64,000 bases of DNA from NCBI GenBank assembly GCA_964420365.1, contig CAYQTA010000066.1, positions 1 to 64,000 on the forward strand. Direction: 5' to 3'. Under the pieces are notes generated by a model. That model was not told the origin of the DNA and did not search any database. It worked only from the letters and a program-made list of their open reading frames with translations. Source of the stretch: JAMOQA01 sp964420365 (GTDB taxonomy: Bacteria > Acidobacteriota > Polarisedimenticolia > J045). The position numbers and the translations under genes were made by a program. Of the stretch, positions 22,927 to 32,306 are shown piece by piece (position 1 is the first letter of the stretch; each line of letters opens with the position of its first letter).

Positions 22927-25209
22927 TCAAAGCCGCCAGGCGTAGCCGAGCTTGACGAAGTACGTCCGGGCCGCGGCCAGGAGATCGACCCGCTCGTCAC
23001 CGAGACGCGTGTCGGTCGTGCCCGCGTAGAACACGGTGCGAGGGTTCACCTTGTAGGAGAAGAGAAGCTGGGTGAACAGCCGCCGGGACCGGGAATCGAC
23101 CTCGTACGGGTAGAACCCGCGGTTCCGCTGCACGTCGGTCCACTGGACGATCGCCCGCACGAACGTGCGCACGTCGAAGAACCAGACGAACCGCCCCTGG
23201 TGGACGTCGGCCCGGTAGAGGGTGCCACCTGGAACGCGGAGCGCTTCCCGGGCGAGGTCGAGCTGGACGTACAGGTGCCGGCCGACGTTCCAGGTGAGCC
23301 CCGGGGCCACCCGCCAGCGGTCCCCGGCCCGGTTGCCGGCGTAGTCGATCGCGTCCCCCGAGCTGAAGCCGACCGAGCAGGTGAAGTCGCCGGTCGGGCG
23401 CACGTTGACCCATCCGTGCCAGCCGGAGAGCTCGTGGACCGTGCCCTGCCAGGCCTGCCGGTTGCGCGTCCGGGAGACGACCAGCGTCGACTGCCAGGGG
23501 CCGGTGATTCGCAGGTCGAGGCTTCCTCCCTCCCCCAGCAGGTTCCGGGCGCCGTCCCGCGTCCGGTGAACGTTCGCCTGGACGCGGATGCTGGTGAACC
23601 AGTCGTTCCCCTCTCCCCAGAGCGTGTACGCCGCGTGGCCACCGAGTTCCCGCGTGTCCACCCGGGGGATGAACCCCGCGTCCGCCCGGAACCCGCGGCT
23701 GCGGCGACCCCAGCCCATCCAGAGGTCCCAGGTCTTGTCCCGGTGGTTGACGTTGACGGAGAGGGCCCTGCCGTGGAAGAGCCCCTCGGGTTGATCGTAT
23801 CCTTCCGCGACGTCCCCCGGGTACCTCGTGTCGGACCGGAGGAACTGGAAGATCAGCGCGTTGGTCGCGTCGAGGCGCAGCGTGCCGTCCACCCCGTAGA
23901 CGCGGTTGAGGTAGCCGTCCTCGCCTTCCCGGTCGGTGAGGAGCACGCCCAGGGTCGAGGTCTCCCCCACGTCCCGGCGCCACCGCAGCACCGCCGCGGT
24001 GTTCTCCCGGTCGAGGCTGGTGCTCGTCGACCACTGGCTGGCCGGGAACACCAGGTGGGTCACCCGGTCCCGGACGAGGTAGACGCCTCCCGCGTTCCGC
24101 CCCTCCTTCCCGGTCAGCTTGATCCCGACGGATGGATCGACGACCTGGCGGGTGTGGACCGCCCGGTACGGCGTCCGGAAGAAGTCGGCCCCCTCGAGGA
24201 AGAAGGGACGCTTCTCCGGGTAGAAGATCGTGAAGGTCCGGTTGACGTCGAGGACGACGGCGTCGGCCTCCACCTGGGAGAAGTCCGGGTTCAGGGCGAG
24301 GTCCAGGCTGACGTTCGGTGTCACGCCCCAGCGGGCGGAGAGGCCGAGATCGGTCTCCTCGGCGGTCGTCACGAACCCGCCGGCGGGAAACGGGTCCCGG
24401 GCCTCGGAACGGCCCCACGTGAGGGTCGGATCGACCTCCACGTCCCGCCCCGGCCGGATGCCGGTCATCCCGGTGATGCGGGGAACCTGGCAGAGCCAGC
24501 AGGAGCGATCCCGGTCGATCGGCACCGGGTAGTAGCTCCTTCGCACCGTGCGCGGGCGGGAGCGGAAACAGGTGAACCCCCAGGTCTGCACGCCTTCCGT
24601 GCGGGGAAACCGGAGCGAGTCGAGGGGTACCGCGATCTCGGCCGTCCAGCCCCCCGGCCCGACGCGGGCGGCGGCGTCCCAGATCGCGTCCCAGGACCAG
24701 TCCTCCCCCGGCGCCCCGGTCAGGTTGCCCCGGAACCCGCCGGCACCGGAATCGGTGACGACGCAGTCGGACTGCACGCCGAGGGGATTGACCAGGAACG
24801 CGAACCCCCGGCGGGCATCGTCGAAGGGATCGACGACGAACCCCACCTGGTCGTCCCGAAACGCCCGGTCCCGGTCCGAGAGGTGGGCCCGGACCTCCCG
24901 CGGATCGTCCTCGGCACGGAACGCGACATACAGGTGGTGCTCGTCCCAGGTGACGAGACAGGTCGTCTCCACGTCCGCCGGCAGGTTCTCCCCCGGCCAG
25001 GCCTCGTACCGCAGGGGGATCGCGAGGGCATGCCGCCAGGCCTCCTCGTCGAGTCGCCCGTCCACCCGCACGGGGCCGGCGGCCCGGGGCACCGCGAGGA
25101 GCGGCCGCTCCCCCGCCCTCGCGGGCGGGAAGCCCGGGGCCAGGGCGAGGAAGAGCCCCGCCAGCAGGATTCTCCAGACCGTCGCCGCCCCGCGCATGGC
25201 GCCCAGCAT
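22927..25209 (-). CDS. CBM9-like / DUF5916 outer-membrane protein
   Basis: 760 residues. A signal peptide is followed by a family-9 carbohydrate-binding-like domain (PVRVDGRLDEEAWRHA to about residue 215), including TWDEHHLYVAFRAEDD and DDQVGFVVDPFDD. The DUF5916 part follows, with NPDFSQVEADAVVLDVNRTF, YPEKRPFFLEGADFF and a long barrel-like C-terminus ending KLGYAWRL. Proteins of this family are common in Bacteroidota and Acidobacteriota and are thought to sit in the outer membrane; their substrate is not known. Met5 (25197) is an alternative start. The gene converges on the dehydrogenase with a 15-bp gap and is divergent from the radical SAM fusion. Confidence 0.85.
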   Translation of the reverse strand: MLGAMRGAATVWRILLAGLFLALAPGFPPARAGERPLLAVPRAAGPVRVDGRLDEEAWRHALAIPLRYEAWPGENLPADVETTCLVTWDEHHLYVAFRAEDDPREVRAHLSDRDRAFRDDQVGFVVDPFDDARRGFAFLVNPLGVQSDCVVTDSGAGGFRGNLTGAPGEDWSWDAIWDAAARVGPGGWTAEIAVPLDSLRFPRTEGVQTWGFTCFRSRPRTVRRSYYPVPIDRDRSCWLCQVPRITGMTGIRPGRDVEVDPTLTWGRSEARDPFPAGGFVTTAEETDLGLSARWGVTPNVSLDLALNPDFSQVEADAVVLDVNRTFTIFYPEKRPFFLEGADFFRTPYRAVHTRQVVDPSVGIKLTGKEGRNAGGVYLVRDRVTHLVFPASQWSTSTSLDRENTAAVLRWRRDVGETSTLGVLLTDREGEDGYLNRVYGVDGTLRLDATNALIFQFLRSDTRYPGDVAEGYDQPEGLFHGRALSVNVNHRDKTWDLWMGWGRRSRGFRADAGFIPRVDTRELGGHAAYTLWGEGNDWFTSIRVQANVHRTRDGARNLLGEGGSLDLRITGPWQSTLVVSRTRNRQAWQGTVHELSGWHGWVNVRPTGDFTCSVGFSSGDAIDYAGNRAGDRWRVAPGLTWNVGRHLYVQLDLAREALRVPGGTLYRADVHQGRFVWFFDVRTFVRAIVQWTDVQRNRGFYPYEVDSRSRRLFTQLLFSYKVNPRTVFYAGTTDTRLGDERVDLLAAARTYFVKLGYAWRL

Positions 25210-25333
25210 GCCACGAAACCCCGGGCCCGGCGGGCATTCCCGCCGGACGGGCGGGGCTGCGCTCCCGGCGGACGCATGCTAACCTTTCGGTAAGCCGGAC
25301 CAGGACCACCCGCGAAACCGGAGGGTGCCGAAG

Positions 25334-27829
25334 ATGTCGACCGAACCGATCGCCCGCCCGGCGAGCGCCTTGCCGGAGATCCCCGTCGAACCCGTCCTCC
25401 ACGCCCCGCGGGAGATCGTCGAGCTGCGCCGCGGCACGACCCGGGTCCTGGTGGACCCGGACACTCCTCACTGGGTCGCCACCGACGCCCGGGGTGCGTC
25501 GATCCTCCTCGCCTTCCGCGGCGGGGCCCGTGCCGACGACGTCGCCCGCGGGCTCGCCGAGCGAGAGGGCGTGCCCCTCGTGACCGCCCGGCTGCGGGTC
25601 GACGCCATCGCCCGGGAGGCCCGGCGCTGCGGCTTCCTCGCGGAGAGACCGCCGCTCCCCCTGCCGCACCCCGGGCGGGAGACGCTCCTGCCGGAAGGTC
25701 GACTCGACGAGTTCTGGGTGCACGTCAACGACACGTGCAACCTGGCCTGTCGCCACTGCCTCGTCTCGTCGGGGCCGGGCGGCGACCGGGGGCTGCCGAC
25801 GGAGACGGTCGTCGCCGCGCTGCGGGAGGCCGCCGGGCTCGGGGCGCACACGTTCTGCTTCACGGGGGGCGAGCCGCTCCTGCGCCCGGACTTCGCCGAG
25901 CTGGCCGCGGCGGCCCTCGAGCGCCCGGAGGCCGAGCTCGCCGTGCTGACCAACGGCCTGCTGCTGAAGGAGGACACCATCGCCGCCTGGCGTGACGTCC
26001 TCGACCTCGAACGGATCCGCTTCCAGGTCAGCCTGGACGGCTCGTGCCCGGAGGTCAACGACGCCATCCGGGGACCGGGCAGCTTCGAGCGGATCGTCGC
26101 CGGGATCCGCGCCGCTCTCGCCGCCGGCCTCGACGTGACCGTCACGACGACGGTGACCCGCGACAACCTCGACGACGTGCCTCGCGTCACCCGGCTGGTC
26201 GGCGATCTCGGGGGAAAGACCCACCACCTCCTCTGGCTCCACCGGCGCGGGCGCGCGGCGGGGGCGGACCGCGCCCCGTCGCCCTCGGAGGTTCTCGAGG
26301 CGGTCCGCGCCGCGACGGCGGCCGGCCGAGAGGCGGGGGTCACCGTGGACAACGCCGCCGCGGTCCGCGCCCGGGTGAACCACGAGGCCGGGACGCGGCG
26401 CGATCTCTCCAGTGCGGCGGTGACGAACCTCTGCCTGCACCGGGACGGGGCCGTCTACCCGTCCGCCTCGCTCGTCGGCATCGAGGAGCTGTGCCTGGGC
26501 CGCTACGGCGAACGGTCCCTGGCCGACCTGCTGCGGGAGAGCAGGGTGGCCCGGGAGTTCCGCCGCGCTTCCCTCGTGCACAAGGAGGCCTGTGCTTCCT
26601 GCCCCGTCCGCTTCCTCTGCGGGGGGGGAGACCTGGAGCACGCCTGGCTGTGGGGGGGCAGCCTCGACGCGATGGACCCCTGGTGCGACCTCCACCGGGG
26701 CATGATCGAGGACGCCCTGCTCGACCGGGCCGAGGAACGGGGGAGCGTGGTCGCCGGGCCGGAATCCGGCTGGACCGACCCGTGGCTCTGGACATGGATG
26801 GGCGAGGGGGCCCACGCCTGTGGAGACGAGGGCACGCCGGGCGGCGGGCGGGTGGTGGTCTCGAGCTCCGAGTGCGTCCTGTCCTTCGAGCTCGACGCCA
26901 CGCGCCGCATCGTGCGCGAGTTCTACGGCAACGCGGCGGACCACCCGGAGGAGGACCTCTGCTGCCCGGTGCGGCCCCGGCCAACCGACATCGAGCACAT
27001 TCCGCCGGAGGTCGTCGAGCGGTTCTACGGGTGCGGCTCGCCGGTCATCCAGGCGGACCCCCGGCCGGGTGAGACCACTCTCGACCTCGGGTCCGGGGCC
27101 GGGATCGACGTGTTCATCTGTGCCCGGCGCGTCGGCCCCGAGGGACGGGCGCTCGGCGTCGACATGACGGACCGCATGCTGGCCGTGGCGGAGGAGGCCC
27201 GGAAGAAGGTCGCGGCGAACCTCGGCTACGACAACGTCGAGTTCCGGAAGGGGTTCCTCGAGGAGCTCCCCGTCGCGGACTCGAGCGTCGACCTGGTCAC
27301 GTCGAACTGCGTGATCAACCTCTCGCCGGACAAGCGGCGCGTCTTCCGGGAGATCTGGCGGGTCCTGCGCAACGGCGGGCGGTTCGTCGTCTCGGACATC
27401 GTCGCCGAGCGCGAGGTGCCGGCGGCGAAGCGACAGGACCCCCGCCTGTGGGGCCAGTGCATCTCCGGGGCGCTCACCGAGGAGGAGTTCCTCGCCGCCC
27501 TGGAACGGGCCGGGTTCCACGGGATCGAGGTCCTCGAGAAGTTCTTCTGGCGGGAGGTCGACGGGTATCGCTTCTTCTCGGTGACCGTTCGCGGCTGGCG
27601 GCACGACCGGCGGCAGGTCGGCGGAGGAGGCAAGGAGGCCGCCGTGTACCTGGGACCTCACCGGGGCGTGGCCGACGAGCAGGGAATCTTCTTCCCCCGT
27701 GGAGTCCCGGTGCCGGTGGACGCGGCGACCGCCGACCGGCTGCGCCGACCGCCCTACGCGAACCACTTCCAGGTCGGGGAGGTGGCACCGAAGCCGGGCC
27801 GCGCCGACTGTGGCTGCCGCAACTGCTGA
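25334..27829 (+). CDS. Fused RRE/PqqD-radical SAM-SPASM-ArsM-like methyltransferase
   Basis: 831 residues. Residues ~25-105 form a PqqD-like winged helix (PREIVELRRGTTRVLVDPDT), the peptide-recognition element of RiPP maturases. The radical SAM core begins at Cys135, Cys139, Cys142 (CNLACRHC), with the GGEPLLRPDF motif near 180. A SPASM-type auxiliary Fe-S region (about 370-460) shows CLHRDG and CASCPVRFLCGGG. After a linker, an arsenite-methyltransferase-like domain (about 520-755) has CC at 543-544, YGCGSP with Cys567, SAM motif LDLGSGAGIDVF and LTSNCVINLSPDK-type sequence. An ArsM-associated C-terminal segment (VYLGPHRGV, PYANHF) and a tail with Cys826, Cys828 and Cys831 complete it. GGAGGG lies 8 bases before ATG 25334. 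No precursor peptide gene is visible nearby; the substrate is unknown and could be a peptide or an arsenical. Confidence 0.88.
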   Translation: MSTEPIARPASALPEIPVEPVLHAPREIVELRRGTTRVLVDPDTPHWVATDARGASILLAFRGGARADDVARGLAEREGVPLVTARLRVDAIAREARRCGFLAERPPLPLPHPGRETLLPEGRLDEFWVHVNDTCNLACRHCLVSSGPGGDRGLPTETVVAALREAAGLGAHTFCFTGGEPLLRPDFAELAAAALERPEAELAVLTNGLLLKEDTIAAWRDVLDLERIRFQVSLDGSCPEVNDAIRGPGSFERIVAGIRAALAAGLDVTVTTTVTRDNLDDVPRVTRLVGDLGGKTHHLLWLHRRGRAAGADRAPSPSEVLEAVRAATAAGREAGVTVDNAAAVRARVNHEAGTRRDLSSAAVTNLCLHRDGAVYPSASLVGIEELCLGRYGERSLADLLRESRVAREFRRASLVHKEACASCPVRFLCGGGDLEHAWLWGGSLDAMDPWCDLHRGMIEDALLDRAEERGSVVAGPESGWTDPWLWTWMGEGAHACGDEGTPGGGRVVVSSSECVLSFELDATRRIVREFYGNAADHPEEDLCCPVRPRPTDIEHIPPEVVERFYGCGSPVIQADPRPGETTLDLGSGAGIDVFICARRVGPEGRALGVDMTDRMLAVAEEARKKVAANLGYDNVEFRKGFLEELPVADSSVDLVTSNCVINLSPDKRRVFREIWRVLRNGGRFVVSDIVAEREVPAAKRQDPRLWGQCISGALTEEEFLAALERAGFHGIEVLEKFFWREVDGYRFFSVTVRGWRHDRRQVGGGGKEAAVYLGPHRGVADEQGIFFPRGVPVPVDAATADRLRRPPYANHFQVGEVAPKPGRADCGCRNC

Positions 27830-27854
27830 CTCTCCGCCGTTGTTCGGTATCGTT
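27826..27854 (+). promoter_or_regulatory. Candidate promoter of the cyclophilin-like operon
   Basis: CTGACT (27826-27831) and TATCGT (27849-27854) are spaced 17 bp. A second candidate, TTGTCG (27884-27889) with TAGTTT (27906-27911), would give a nearly leaderless transcript. No Shine-Dalgarno sequence precedes ATG 27921, which leaves both choices open. Confidence 0.35.
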
Positions 27855-27920
27855 CGCCCGTCGCCGGCTCCCGCGCGGCCGGTTGTCGGCCCGGGACGGG
27901 ATGGTTAGTTTCTGTTTCCC

Positions 27921-28793
27921 ATGACCCCGTCCCCACACGCCCGGGGAAGGGCGCTGGCCGCCCTCCTGCTGGTTTTCGGCCTCGCGTGGTCCCCGGTTCC
28001 GGCGGGAGATCCGCCGCCCCATCCCCTGGTCGAGGTGCGAACGAGCGCCGGCGACTTCGTCGTCGAGCTGTTCCCCGAGTTCGCCCCCGCCAACGTCGAG
28101 CTGTTCCTCGAACGGGCCGGCCTCCGGCCCCGCCGGGACGGGGTGGGCGACCTCGCGGGCAGCGAGCTCTGCGCGAGCTGGCCCCACGGCTACCTGGTCT
28201 TCGGCTGCCTCCCCGCGGTGCCCGGACACCCTTCCCGTCCGATCCCCGAGGACGTGACCGTACCGGACGAGATCGACGGCGTCGCGATGGGCCTCGGGGA
28301 CGAGATCCTCGACGACCCGGCCCGGGTCGACCTGTTCTGGCAACTGGAGCTGTGGCCACGCCTCGTCGCCCTCGAGCAGGCGGGGCGCCCGGTGCCGAAG
28401 GGCCTTGCGCGACTCGCCGGCCGGATCCGGCGCGAGGGGCCCGGGGCGGCCCGCGCGGTCCTCGGTTGGAGCCGGCTGCGCCTCCTCGAGGCGGCCGGCT
28501 GGCGCTGGACCCCGGGGGGATCGCCCTTCCGGGTCCGCCGCGGCGCCCTGGCCACGGCCAGTCGCTGGCCCGGCGAGGCGGACGCCCGTTTCCTGGTCGC
28601 CCTCGCAGACCTTCCCGAGCGGGACGGTCGGGCGACCGTGTGGGGCAGGATCGCGTCGGGATGGGACACCCTCGACGCGATCGCCCGCATCCCCCTGGAC
28701 GGCGAACACCGTCCGCGGGACCCGGTCACGATCCTCGGCTTCCGGGAACTCCCGGACGCCGGTTCCACGATCACGGAGAAGGCCCACCGATGA
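27921..28793 (+). CDS. Exported cyclophilin-like protein with degenerate active site
   Basis: 290 residues with a signal peptide (ALAALLLVFGLAWSPVPAG). The first cyclophilin strands are recognisable (VEVRTSAGDFVVELFPEFAPANVELFLE). The C-terminal half keeps the fold order, with FLVALADLPERDGRATVWGRIASGWDTLDAIARIPL matching the conserved 'QFFI...LDG..VFGRV..G..VVD.I' block. The catalytic FHR and QGG positions are lost (GYLVFGCLPAVPGHP), and a ~70-residue helical insert separates the halves, so prolyl isomerase activity is doubtful. Its stop overlaps the next gene by ATGA, so the two are translated together. ATG 27921 has no visible ribosome site. Confidence 0.7.
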   Translation: MTPSPHARGRALAALLLVFGLAWSPVPAGDPPPHPLVEVRTSAGDFVVELFPEFAPANVELFLERAGLRPRRDGVGDLAGSELCASWPHGYLVFGCLPAVPGHPSRPIPEDVTVPDEIDGVAMGLGDEILDDPARVDLFWQLELWPRLVALEQAGRPVPKGLARLAGRIRREGPGAARAVLGWSRLRLLEAAGWRWTPGGSPFRVRRGALATASRWPGEADARFLVALADLPERDGRATVWGRIASGWDTLDAIARIPLDGEHRPRDPVTILGFRELPDAGSTITEKAHR

Positions 28794-30784
28794 GCGTTCC
28801 TCGCGCGACGATCCTGCCGCTCCTCCTCCTTGCCCTCGCCCTCCCGGCGGTCGCCCGCCCTCCTCACCCGGACGCCGGGGCCGCCGTTCCCGGGTGGATC
28901 CCGGTCACCGCCCGGGTGGCCCGCCCCGCCATCCACGCCCTCGGGCCGGTCCGCCTGCGGGACCTGCCGCCGCACGTGGCGCGGCCGGGAACGCGGCCCG
29001 TCCTCGTGCCGAACGTGTTCCCCGCCCCGACCGAGATCCCGGGGAACCGGCCCGGCCGGCGGTCACCCCTCGGAGTGACGGACGACGGCGGACAGCGCCT
29101 GGTCCTGGTAGACGGTGCCGGGCCGGGCGGACCGGGAACGCTGGACGAGGCATCGATCCCGGCGATCGACGTCCGGTTCGACGGGCCGTACGACGGGGGG
29201 GTCGCCCCGCCCGACCCGGTGATGGCACCGGGGAGCCGGCACGTGGTCGTCCTCGTCAACCTGGTGATGGCCGTCTACGACAAGCAGGGCACGCGCCTCT
29301 CCGGCCCGACGTCGCTTCGGACGTTCTTCGGCATCCCTTCGGGATTCAACGTGTTCGACCCGGTGGCGGTCCCCGACCCGTTCCGGGATCGCTTCGTCGT
29401 CGGGGTCGCCGCCCGGAATGCGGCCGACCAGGACTCCCGCATCTACCTCGCCTTCTCCGACAGCGACGACGCCACCGGTACCTGGCACCGCTTCTGGATC
29501 GACGCCGACGCGGGCCAGGACGGGAACTGGGCGGACTACCCGGCGATCGGCCTGGACCGCCTGGCCGTCTACGTGACGGCGAACATGTTCAACTCGTCGA
29601 ACTCCTACCGGAACGCCACCCTCTTCATCGTCGACAAGGAAGACGGGTACGCGGGCCGGCAGCCGGACGTGACGACGATGATCGACGTTCGAACGTCCGG
29701 GGGCGGTTCCCCCTACCGGCTTCGCCCGGCCTACGTGCCGGAGGCGACCCCGGGGGATGCCTACTTCCTGGTGTACGGAAACAACGCCTTCGCGAACAGC
29801 TTCGAGGTATTCCGCCTGACGGGGGACCGGTTCGCCAACCCGTCCCTCGCTGCCCGCTCGGTCGGGCTTCCCGGCACGTACTTCGCCCCGGGGGACGCGG
29901 ACCAGCCGGGCGACACGGGCGTCCCCACCCTGGGCGCGAACCCCTGGAACGTCTTCTGGCGAAGCGACGGAACCCTCTGGACCGCGCAGGCGATCAGCGG
30001 GAACGGCCAGGTCGCCGTCTGGGTCCACGAGTTCGACGTCTCGGGTGAGACGCCGACCCGGCTCCGCACCTGGGAGCTCTCGGCCCCGGGGAAGGACTCG
30101 TACTTCCCCCACGTGATCCCGGACACGGAGGACGACGACTTCGCCCTGATGACGGCATTCTCCTCGGACGACACGTTCGTTACCGGCCGGTACTGGAACG
30201 TCGGGGAGGACGGCACGGTGCGGGCGGCGGAGCTGCTCGTCGAGGGATCCCGGATCAACGGCTCGGAACGGCACGGGGACTACTTCGCCATGTACCCCGA
30301 TCCCGTCGACCGCAACCGGGTCTGGATGATCGCCCAGTACATGAAGAACAGCACCTTCTCGGGCAACTCGATCGTGGCCTCCGCGCTGTTCGAGGAGGCC
30401 GCGCCACCGGCCTCCCCGCCGCCGGTCCCCGACGGGAAGGACGTCGCCGGCGAGGAGGTCCGCGTCCGGAAGAACGGGGACGGCACGGTAACGATCACCT
30501 GGGACGCCTCCACCTGTCCCGCCCCGGGCAACCACCTCGTCTGGTACGACCTCGGAGCGATCGCCTCCTACCAGGTGACCGCCGAGACCTGTGCCATCGG
30601 GACGAGCGGCTCCTGGACCGGGAATGCTCCCGCCGGGAACGTGGCGGTGATCGTCGTCTCGGACGATGACGCCACGGTGGAGGGGTCCCACGGGCTCGAC
30701 TCGGCCGGCGGCGAGCGCCCGTCGGTCTCGTCGTCGTGCGGGTTCACGACGAAGGACACGACCGGCACCTGTTCCTCCCCGTGA
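28790..30784 (+). CDS. Secreted protein with beta-propeller-like body and C-terminal Cys-rich beta domain
   Basis: 664 residues. A signal peptide (ATILPLLLLALALPAVARP) is followed by a ~500-residue region rich in aromatic/Asp blades (FVVGVAARNAADQDSRIYLAFSDSDD, WADYPAIGLDRLAVYVTANMF, NPWNVFWRSDGTLWTAQAIS), which looks like a propeller. After a Pro-rich linker (APPASPPPVPDG) a fibronectin-like ~110-residue domain carries three or four cysteines likely paired as disulfides. I do not recognise a characterised family; it may be a secreted or surface protein. The ATGA overlap with the cyclophilin-like gene suggests a dedicated folding partner. Confidence 0.7.
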   Translation: MSVPRATILPLLLLALALPAVARPPHPDAGAAVPGWIPVTARVARPAIHALGPVRLRDLPPHVARPGTRPVLVPNVFPAPTEIPGNRPGRRSPLGVTDDGGQRLVLVDGAGPGGPGTLDEASIPAIDVRFDGPYDGGVAPPDPVMAPGSRHVVVLVNLVMAVYDKQGTRLSGPTSLRTFFGIPSGFNVFDPVAVPDPFRDRFVVGVAARNAADQDSRIYLAFSDSDDATGTWHRFWIDADAGQDGNWADYPAIGLDRLAVYVTANMFNSSNSYRNATLFIVDKEDGYAGRQPDVTTMIDVRTSGGGSPYRLRPAYVPEATPGDAYFLVYGNNAFANSFEVFRLTGDRFANPSLAARSVGLPGTYFAPGDADQPGDTGVPTLGANPWNVFWRSDGTLWTAQAISGNGQVAVWVHEFDVSGETPTRLRTWELSAPGKDSYFPHVIPDTEDDDFALMTAFSSDDTFVTGRYWNVGEDGTVRAAELLVEGSRINGSERHGDYFAMYPDPVDRNRVWMIAQYMKNSTFSGNSIVASALFEEAAPPASPPPVPDGKDVAGEEVRVRKNGDGTVTITWDASTCPAPGNHLVWYDLGAIASYQVTAETCAIGTSGSWTGNAPAGNVAVIVVSDDDATVEGSHGLDSAGGERPSVSSSCGFTTKDTTGTCSSP

Positions 30785-30827
30785 CCGGGGTATCCTTGGC
30801 GTCCCTGCCGCAGCGCGGAGATCGCCG

Positions 30828-31499
30828 GTGAACCCCTGGTTCCTTTGCGGGCCGCTCTCCGCCCGCCTCGAGGACGGGCGCATCCTGTACGACGGCGTGA
30901 CCGTGCGCCTCGCCGAAGGGGAGTTCGTGCTCCTCGAGGGCCCATCCGGGACCGGCAAGACGACCCTCCTCCGCGCGATCGCGGGGCTGGACCCGGCCGG
31001 GGGCGCGGAGCGGATCCTGGCGGGGCGGCCGTTCCCCGGCCCCGCGTTGCCCGCATGGCGGGCCCGGGTCACGTGGCTCGCCCAGGACGCACCGATGCTG
31101 CCGGGGCCCGTCCGGGAGAACCTCGCCTTTCCCTTCCGACACCGCGTCGGCCGGGAACGGCGTCTCGACGAGGCGCGGGCCCGCGAGCTGCTCGCGACGG
31201 TGGGCCTCGGGAGCCTCCCGTGGGACCGGGACGCGCGCGATCTCTCCGGGGGGGAGCGGCACCGCCTCGCCCTGGTCCGGGGGATGCTCTGGGATCCCCC
31301 GGTGCTCCTGGCGGACGAGCCGTTCACCGGCCTCGACCCGGTGCGGGCCCGGGCCTGCCGGGACCTGCTCGCCGCCTGGGCGCGGCGGCCGGGGCACGCC
31401 GCCCTCGTCGTCCTCCACGACCCGGACCTGGGCCGGGGCGCCGACCGCCGCCTGGTCCTCGGCGAGGGCCGCCTGCACGAGAAAGGAACGCCGGCATGA
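30828..31499 (+). CDS. fetA: ABC transporter ATPase, FetA-type
   Basis: 223 residues with a GTG start and GGAG 7 bases upstream. Walker A is GPSGTGKTT (38-46), the signature is LSGGERHRLAL, and Walker B is PVLLADEPFTGLD with a following HDP switch. Length and pairing with a UPF0014 permease match FetA/YbbL, the ATPase of a putative iron exporter linked to peroxide resistance. A TATCCT -10-like hexamer lies at 30791-30796. Stop and permease start overlap as ATGA. Confidence 0.82.
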   Translation: MNPWFLCGPLSARLEDGRILYDGVTVRLAEGEFVLLEGPSGTGKTTLLRAIAGLDPAGGAERILAGRPFPGPALPAWRARVTWLAQDAPMLPGPVRENLAFPFRHRVGRERRLDEARARELLATVGLGSLPWDRDARDLSGGERHRLALVRGMLWDPPVLLADEPFTGLDPVRARACRDLLAAWARRPGHAALVVLHDPDLGRGADRRLVLGEGRLHEKGTPA

Positions 31500-32296
31500 T
31501 CCACCTCGGTCCCCTGGACGTGCTGGTGGCCACCGGGCTCGTCCTGCTGGCCGGCGGGATCTCCCTCGCCCTGCGACTCGGAATCGAGCGCCGCCTCGCC
31601 TGGGTCTCCCTGCGGACCGTGGTCCAGCTCGGCCTGCTCGGTCTCGTTCTCGAGAAGATCTTCGCCCTCGAGCACCCGGCCTTGATCCTCGGGATGCTCC
31701 TCGCGATGACCGGCTTCGCCGCCCGCGAGGCGGTCGCCCGCAGCTCCCGCCGCTACCCCTGGATCCACCTGGACGCGTGGCTGGCGATCGCCGTCGCGGC
31801 ATTCGTCGTCGGCGGGATCGTCACCCAGGTCGTCGTCGGAGCCCGGCCCTGGTACTCCCCGCGGTACGTGATCCCCCTGGTCGGCATGATCCTCGGGAAC
31901 TCTCTCACGGGGATCTCCCTCTGCCTCGACCGGTTCCTCGAGCACCTGGACGCGCGCCGGGGAGAGATCGAGCTGCGGCTGGCCTTCGGAGCGACCCGCC
32001 GGGAAGCCCTTGCCGACGCGATGCGGGCTTCCGTGCGCACCGGCCTCGTCCCGATCATGAACGCGATGGCCGCCGCGGGAATCGTCTCCCTGCCCGGCAT
32101 GATGACCGGCCAGATCGTGGCGGGGGCCCCGCCGCTCCAGGCGGTCGCCTACCAGGTGGTCGTCATGTTCATGCTGGCCGCGGCCGGCGCCCTCGGCGCG
32201 ATGATCGCGGCCGTGCTCGTCGTCCTCCGGCGCACCCGGCCCGACGGCTCCCTGCGGCGGGACCGCATCGGCAACGAGGGGCGCTCCCGGGCGTAG
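31496..32296 (+). CDS. fetB: FetB-type (UPF0014) permease
   Basis: 266 residues with about six to seven helices. Family motifs are LAWVSLRTVVQLGLLGLVLEKIF near residue 35, AREAVARSSRRY, PLVGMILGNSLTGISLCLDRF near 130, ELRLAFGATRREA and the conserved GIVSLPGMMTGQIVAGAPPLQAVAYQ. It forms the inner-membrane channel of the FetAB exporter. The 4-bp ATGA overlap with fetA shows translational coupling. The nearby peroxiredoxin gene is consistent with an oxidative-stress neighbourhood, though it is on the other strand. Confidence 0.88.
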   Translation: MIHLGPLDVLVATGLVLLAGGISLALRLGIERRLAWVSLRTVVQLGLLGLVLEKIFALEHPALILGMLLAMTGFAAREAVARSSRRYPWIHLDAWLAIAVAAFVVGGIVTQVVVGARPWYSPRYVIPLVGMILGNSLTGISLCLDRFLEHLDARRGEIELRLAFGATRREALADAMRASVRTGLVPIMNAMAAAGIVSLPGMMTGQIVAGAPPLQAVAYQVVVMFMLAAAGALGAMIAAVLVVLRRTRPDGSLRRDRIGNEGRSRA

Positions 32297-32306
32297 ACTT
32301 TCCCCG

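Noticed and set aside
22997..27766. 1589-codon minus-strand frame across the outer-membrane and radical SAM genes
   Set aside because: Lies opposite two clear genes; Pro/Arg/Gly-rich sequence and no motif. GC-rich codons rarely contain stops, so long open frames arise by chance.
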